Shown here: positions 20,304 through 22,373 of the stretch, one piece after another
Layout of the letters: each line of letters opens with the position of its first letter
Numbering within the stretch: position 1 is the first letter of the stretch
Assembly: GCA_003132105.1 (NCBI GenBank)
Contig: PKWS01000027.1
Coordinates: 1-22,373, forward strand
DNA: 22,373 nucleotides
Source: Desulfosporosinus sp.
GTDB lineage: Bacteria > Bacillota > Desulfitobacteriia > Desulfitobacteriales > Desulfitobacteriaceae
Direction: 5' to 3'
Program-made: the position numbers and the translations under genes
The notes under the pieces: model-generated
Databases searched by the model: none
What the model was told of the DNA's origin: nothing
Seen by the model: only the letters and a program-made list of their open reading frames with translations

Positions 20304-22373
20304 GCAAGCTTGGTAGTCAAATTATTTATAAGCAGCTCCTGCAACGACATGGGCTCATCCGAATTCCAATGATCCAACGAGATTACGCACAGGGACGTCC
20401 CTCTGAAGAAGAGGTGCTAGAAGACTTTCTCGGCGCACTAGAAAGCGCTCTTATTAAGTCGGACGACGATCCGACGCTGCCATTAAACCTAGATTTTATA
20501 TATGGTAGCGTGGAAGGAGATGGTGAGACCCGTTTTTTGCCACTAGATGGGCAGCAACGGCTTACTACTCTTTTTCTACTTCACTGGTATCTGGCTTGGA
20601 AAGATCATAAATGGGACGAATTTGGTTTGATGTTCCGGTTTGATAAGCACTCCAGATTTTCTTACAGTGTGCGGCCAAGCAGTAACGAGTTTTTCGATGA
20701 ATTAGTGTCTTACAAGCCCAATGTAACTCCGGAAAATGTTCAACAAATCAGTGAACTAATCGCGGATCAACCGTGGTATTTCCGGAGTTGGCGGTTAGAC
20801 CCGACTATCCAGTCTGTGCTCGCGGTATTGGATGCCATTCACTGTCGCTTTGCATCACATGAGGGTTTATTTGAAAGGCTCTTAAACGAAAGCCAGCCAG
20901 CCATTACTTTCCAATTGCTCGACCTTGATAACTTCGGCCTTTCTGACGACCTCTATATTAAAATGAATGCGCGAGGGAAACCGTTAACGCTTTTCGAGAC
21001 GTTCAAAGCACGTTATGAGCAGGAGCTGGAAAAACAGTTTACTGGGGAGTATCTATCTATTGGTACAGGGAGTTTCACAGTTGCGGAGTTTGTTGCGAGG
21101 CGTATGGACACCTCATGGACTGACTTGTTCTGGATTCATCGTGATAAAAAAAGCAATCTTTACGACGAAGCGATGATGAATGTTTTTCGGGCGGTCGCTC
21201 TAATTACCCGCAACCCGGATAACTTATCATACCTGAAAGACATTGAGGTGCTACGCAATGAAGTTCGAGCGCCTTCCTACACTGATTTTCATACTAGGGG
21301 ATGGTTGGATCGAGAGTTCACATCCACGCTAATTCGTTTGCTCGAAGCTTGGAGCGGTCCTTGCGGTGCTCTATCAACAATGCTGCCTGATAATCGGTAT
21401 TTCAACGAATCTGGAATGTTTGAGAAACTGGTCACAAGCGGGTCAAGCCTTTCGTCTGTGGACGCCATTCAGTTCGCCGGTTATGCAATTTTTATTAGGG
21501 AGCACCATGAAGACCTTAACGAGCAGGAATTCCAAGAATGGATGAGGTTGGTCTATAACCTTTCAGTAAACACATCCTATGACAGGCCAGCTGATATGCA
21601 GCGTAGTATGGGAGGGCTGCTAAAACTCGCAGAAAAATCGAACGATATACTCTCATATTTTGCATCCTCTGAAAAACCGGTTAGTGGCTTTAACGAACAA
21701 CAAGTAGCTGAGGAGAAACTCAAGGCGGAGTTAATTCTAGAACATCATGATTGGAGGCCGCTTATAGATCAAGCGGAGGGACACGGCTATTTCCGTGGCC
21801 AAATAGAGTTCCTGCTGGATTTCAGTGGGATTATTGAGTCAGCGGGTTCGGAAAAAATTGCGGTTTGGGATGATGCTGCACATCTTAAACTGCAAGCGCA
21901 GTTTAGTGCCTTTTTACAAAAAGCGGAAGCAATGTTTACAAGTAAAGGATTGAAGGATCTTCCCAACTTTGGTTGGGAACGGGCTCTCCTTTGTATCGGG
22001 GACTATCTTCTGCCGAGAGGGAGAAATCATTCTTTTTTGGTTAATCCGCAAACGGACCAGGCAAGTTGGAAACGATTGCTCAGGGGCACTGGGCCAAATG
22101 TTCCTGCGTCAAGAAAAATGTTATGCGAACTATGGAACCGTCTGAATGGCACACAAAACTTATCAGGGCAGCTTGATGCGATAATTGCCGGGACTGATGG
22201 TCTGGAGCCTTGGCGAGACGCATTTGTACGGACCCCTGCCGCGATCAGCTACTGCAGCCAGCGTTTGATTCGATGGGAAAATAAAGATGAGATATATCTT
22301 CTCCAGACGACCCAAATGAATGGTACGCACGCGGAACTTTTCTCCTACTATCTGAGCCTCTTGCAAAAGACTA
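20300..22373 (+). CDS. Second DUF262 protein, cut by the window end
   Basis: The frame starts at an ATG overlapping the previous stop (ATGA), with GGAGGG (20288-20293) 6 bases upstream. It stays open to the last base, giving at least 691 residues. The N-terminal DUF262 domain shows IPMIQRDYAQGR at 22-33, LDGQQRLTTLFLLH at 82-95 and YIKMNARGKPLTLFE at 219-233. The rest is a long helical region with IEFLLDFSG near 505-513 and, close to the end, HAELFSYYLSLL. No HNH motif is visible in the part present. This may be the regulatory or NTPase partner of the upstream DUF262/DUF1524 protein, or carry its own C-terminal nuclease beyond the window. The two are certainly co-translated. Function by homology is DNA restriction, inferred. 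Confidence 0.82.
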   Translation, partial: MSKLGSQIIYKQLLQRHGLIRIPMIQRDYAQGRPSEEEVLEDFLGALESALIKSDDDPTLPLNLDFIYGSVEGDGETRFLPLDGQQRLTTLFLLHWYLAWKDHKWDEFGLMFRFDKHSRFSYSVRPSSNEFFDELVSYKPNVTPENVQQISELIADQPWYFRSWRLDPTIQSVLAVLDAIHCRFASHEGLFERLLNESQPAITFQLLDLDNFGLSDDLYIKMNARGKPLTLFETFKARYEQELEKQFTGEYLSIGTGSFTVAEFVARRMDTSWTDLFWIHRDKKSNLYDEAMMNVFRAVALITRNPDNLSYLKDIEVLRNEVRAPSYTDFHTRGWLDREFTSTLIRLLEAWSGPCGALSTMLPDNRYFNESGMFEKLVTSGSSLSSVDAIQFAGYAIFIREHHEDLNEQEFQEWMRLVYNLSVNTSYDRPADMQRSMGGLLKLAEKSNDILSYFASSEKPVSGFNEQQVAEEKLKAELILEHHDWRPLIDQAEGHGYFRGQIEFLLDFSGIIESAGSEKIAVWDDAAHLKLQAQFSAFLQKAEAMFTSKGLKDLPNFGWERALLCIGDYLLPRGRNHSFLVNPQTDQASWKRLLRGTGPNVPASRKMLCELWNRLNGTQNLSGQLDAIIAGTDGLEPWRDAFVRTPAAISYCSQRLIRWENKDEIYLLQTTQMNGTHAELFSYYLSLLQKT

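Noticed and set aside
22163..22366. Minus-strand open frame of 67 codons at the right end
   Set aside because: It is opposite the second DUF262 gene, whose frame I read through without a stop to the last base.
1..22373. CRISPR arrays, tRNA or rRNA genes
   Set aside because: No regularly spaced repeats, cloverleaf-like sequence or rRNA-like stretch was found in the spacers.

Overview
The window is a phage-defence island. Its backbone is a nearly complete BREX type 3 operon, all on the + strand: brxF, brxC, pglX (pglXI type), brxHII, pglZ and brxA, in the order known for that type. A small excisionase-like HTH gene precedes it. Nothing identifies the host to species. The core genes are about 50-60% GC in lines I counted by hand, Shine-Dalgarno sites are good, and genes overlap by 1-4 bases. 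A mesophilic Gram-negative bacterium, possibly a deltaproteobacterium or relative, would fit, but that is a guess.

Layout. 70-971: an HD-GYP protein and a small unknown gene, closed by a rho-independent terminator (1012-1053). This looks like the host side of the island boundary. 972-1263: regulatory spacer with an 11-bp direct repeat, a promoter candidate and a weak hairpin. 1264-5713: HTH gene, brxF, brxC. 5714-5806: an 11-bp perfect inverted repeat inside a compound dyad. 5807-8683: pglX methyltransferase, with an AT-rich central segment. 8691-12475: a two-gene AT-rich cassette (PHP-SMC-like ATPase plus AlbA_2/HATPase protein) that is not part of the usual BREX-3 set. 12476-12616: a spacer with decayed, IS-end-like repeats. 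12617-18302: brxHII, pglZ, brxA, tightly coupled. 18303-18497: a second spacer with decayed repeats. 18498-22373: two overlapping DUF262 genes. The first has a C-terminal DUF1524-like HNH region (GmrSD/BrxU style). The second runs off the window and is open to its last base.

How the genes may work together. From family knowledge, PglX marks host DNA at N6-adenine, and the ATPases (BrxC, BrxF), PglZ, the helicase BrxHII and BrxA block replication of unmarked phage DNA. The DUF262/DUF1524 genes resemble type IV restriction proteins that attack modified DNA. They would therefore complement BREX by catching phages whose modified DNA escapes it. The PHP-ATPase/AlbA_2 pair looks like a separate defence module loaded into the BREX operon. 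It is the least described part of the window and the best candidate for an uncharacterised system.
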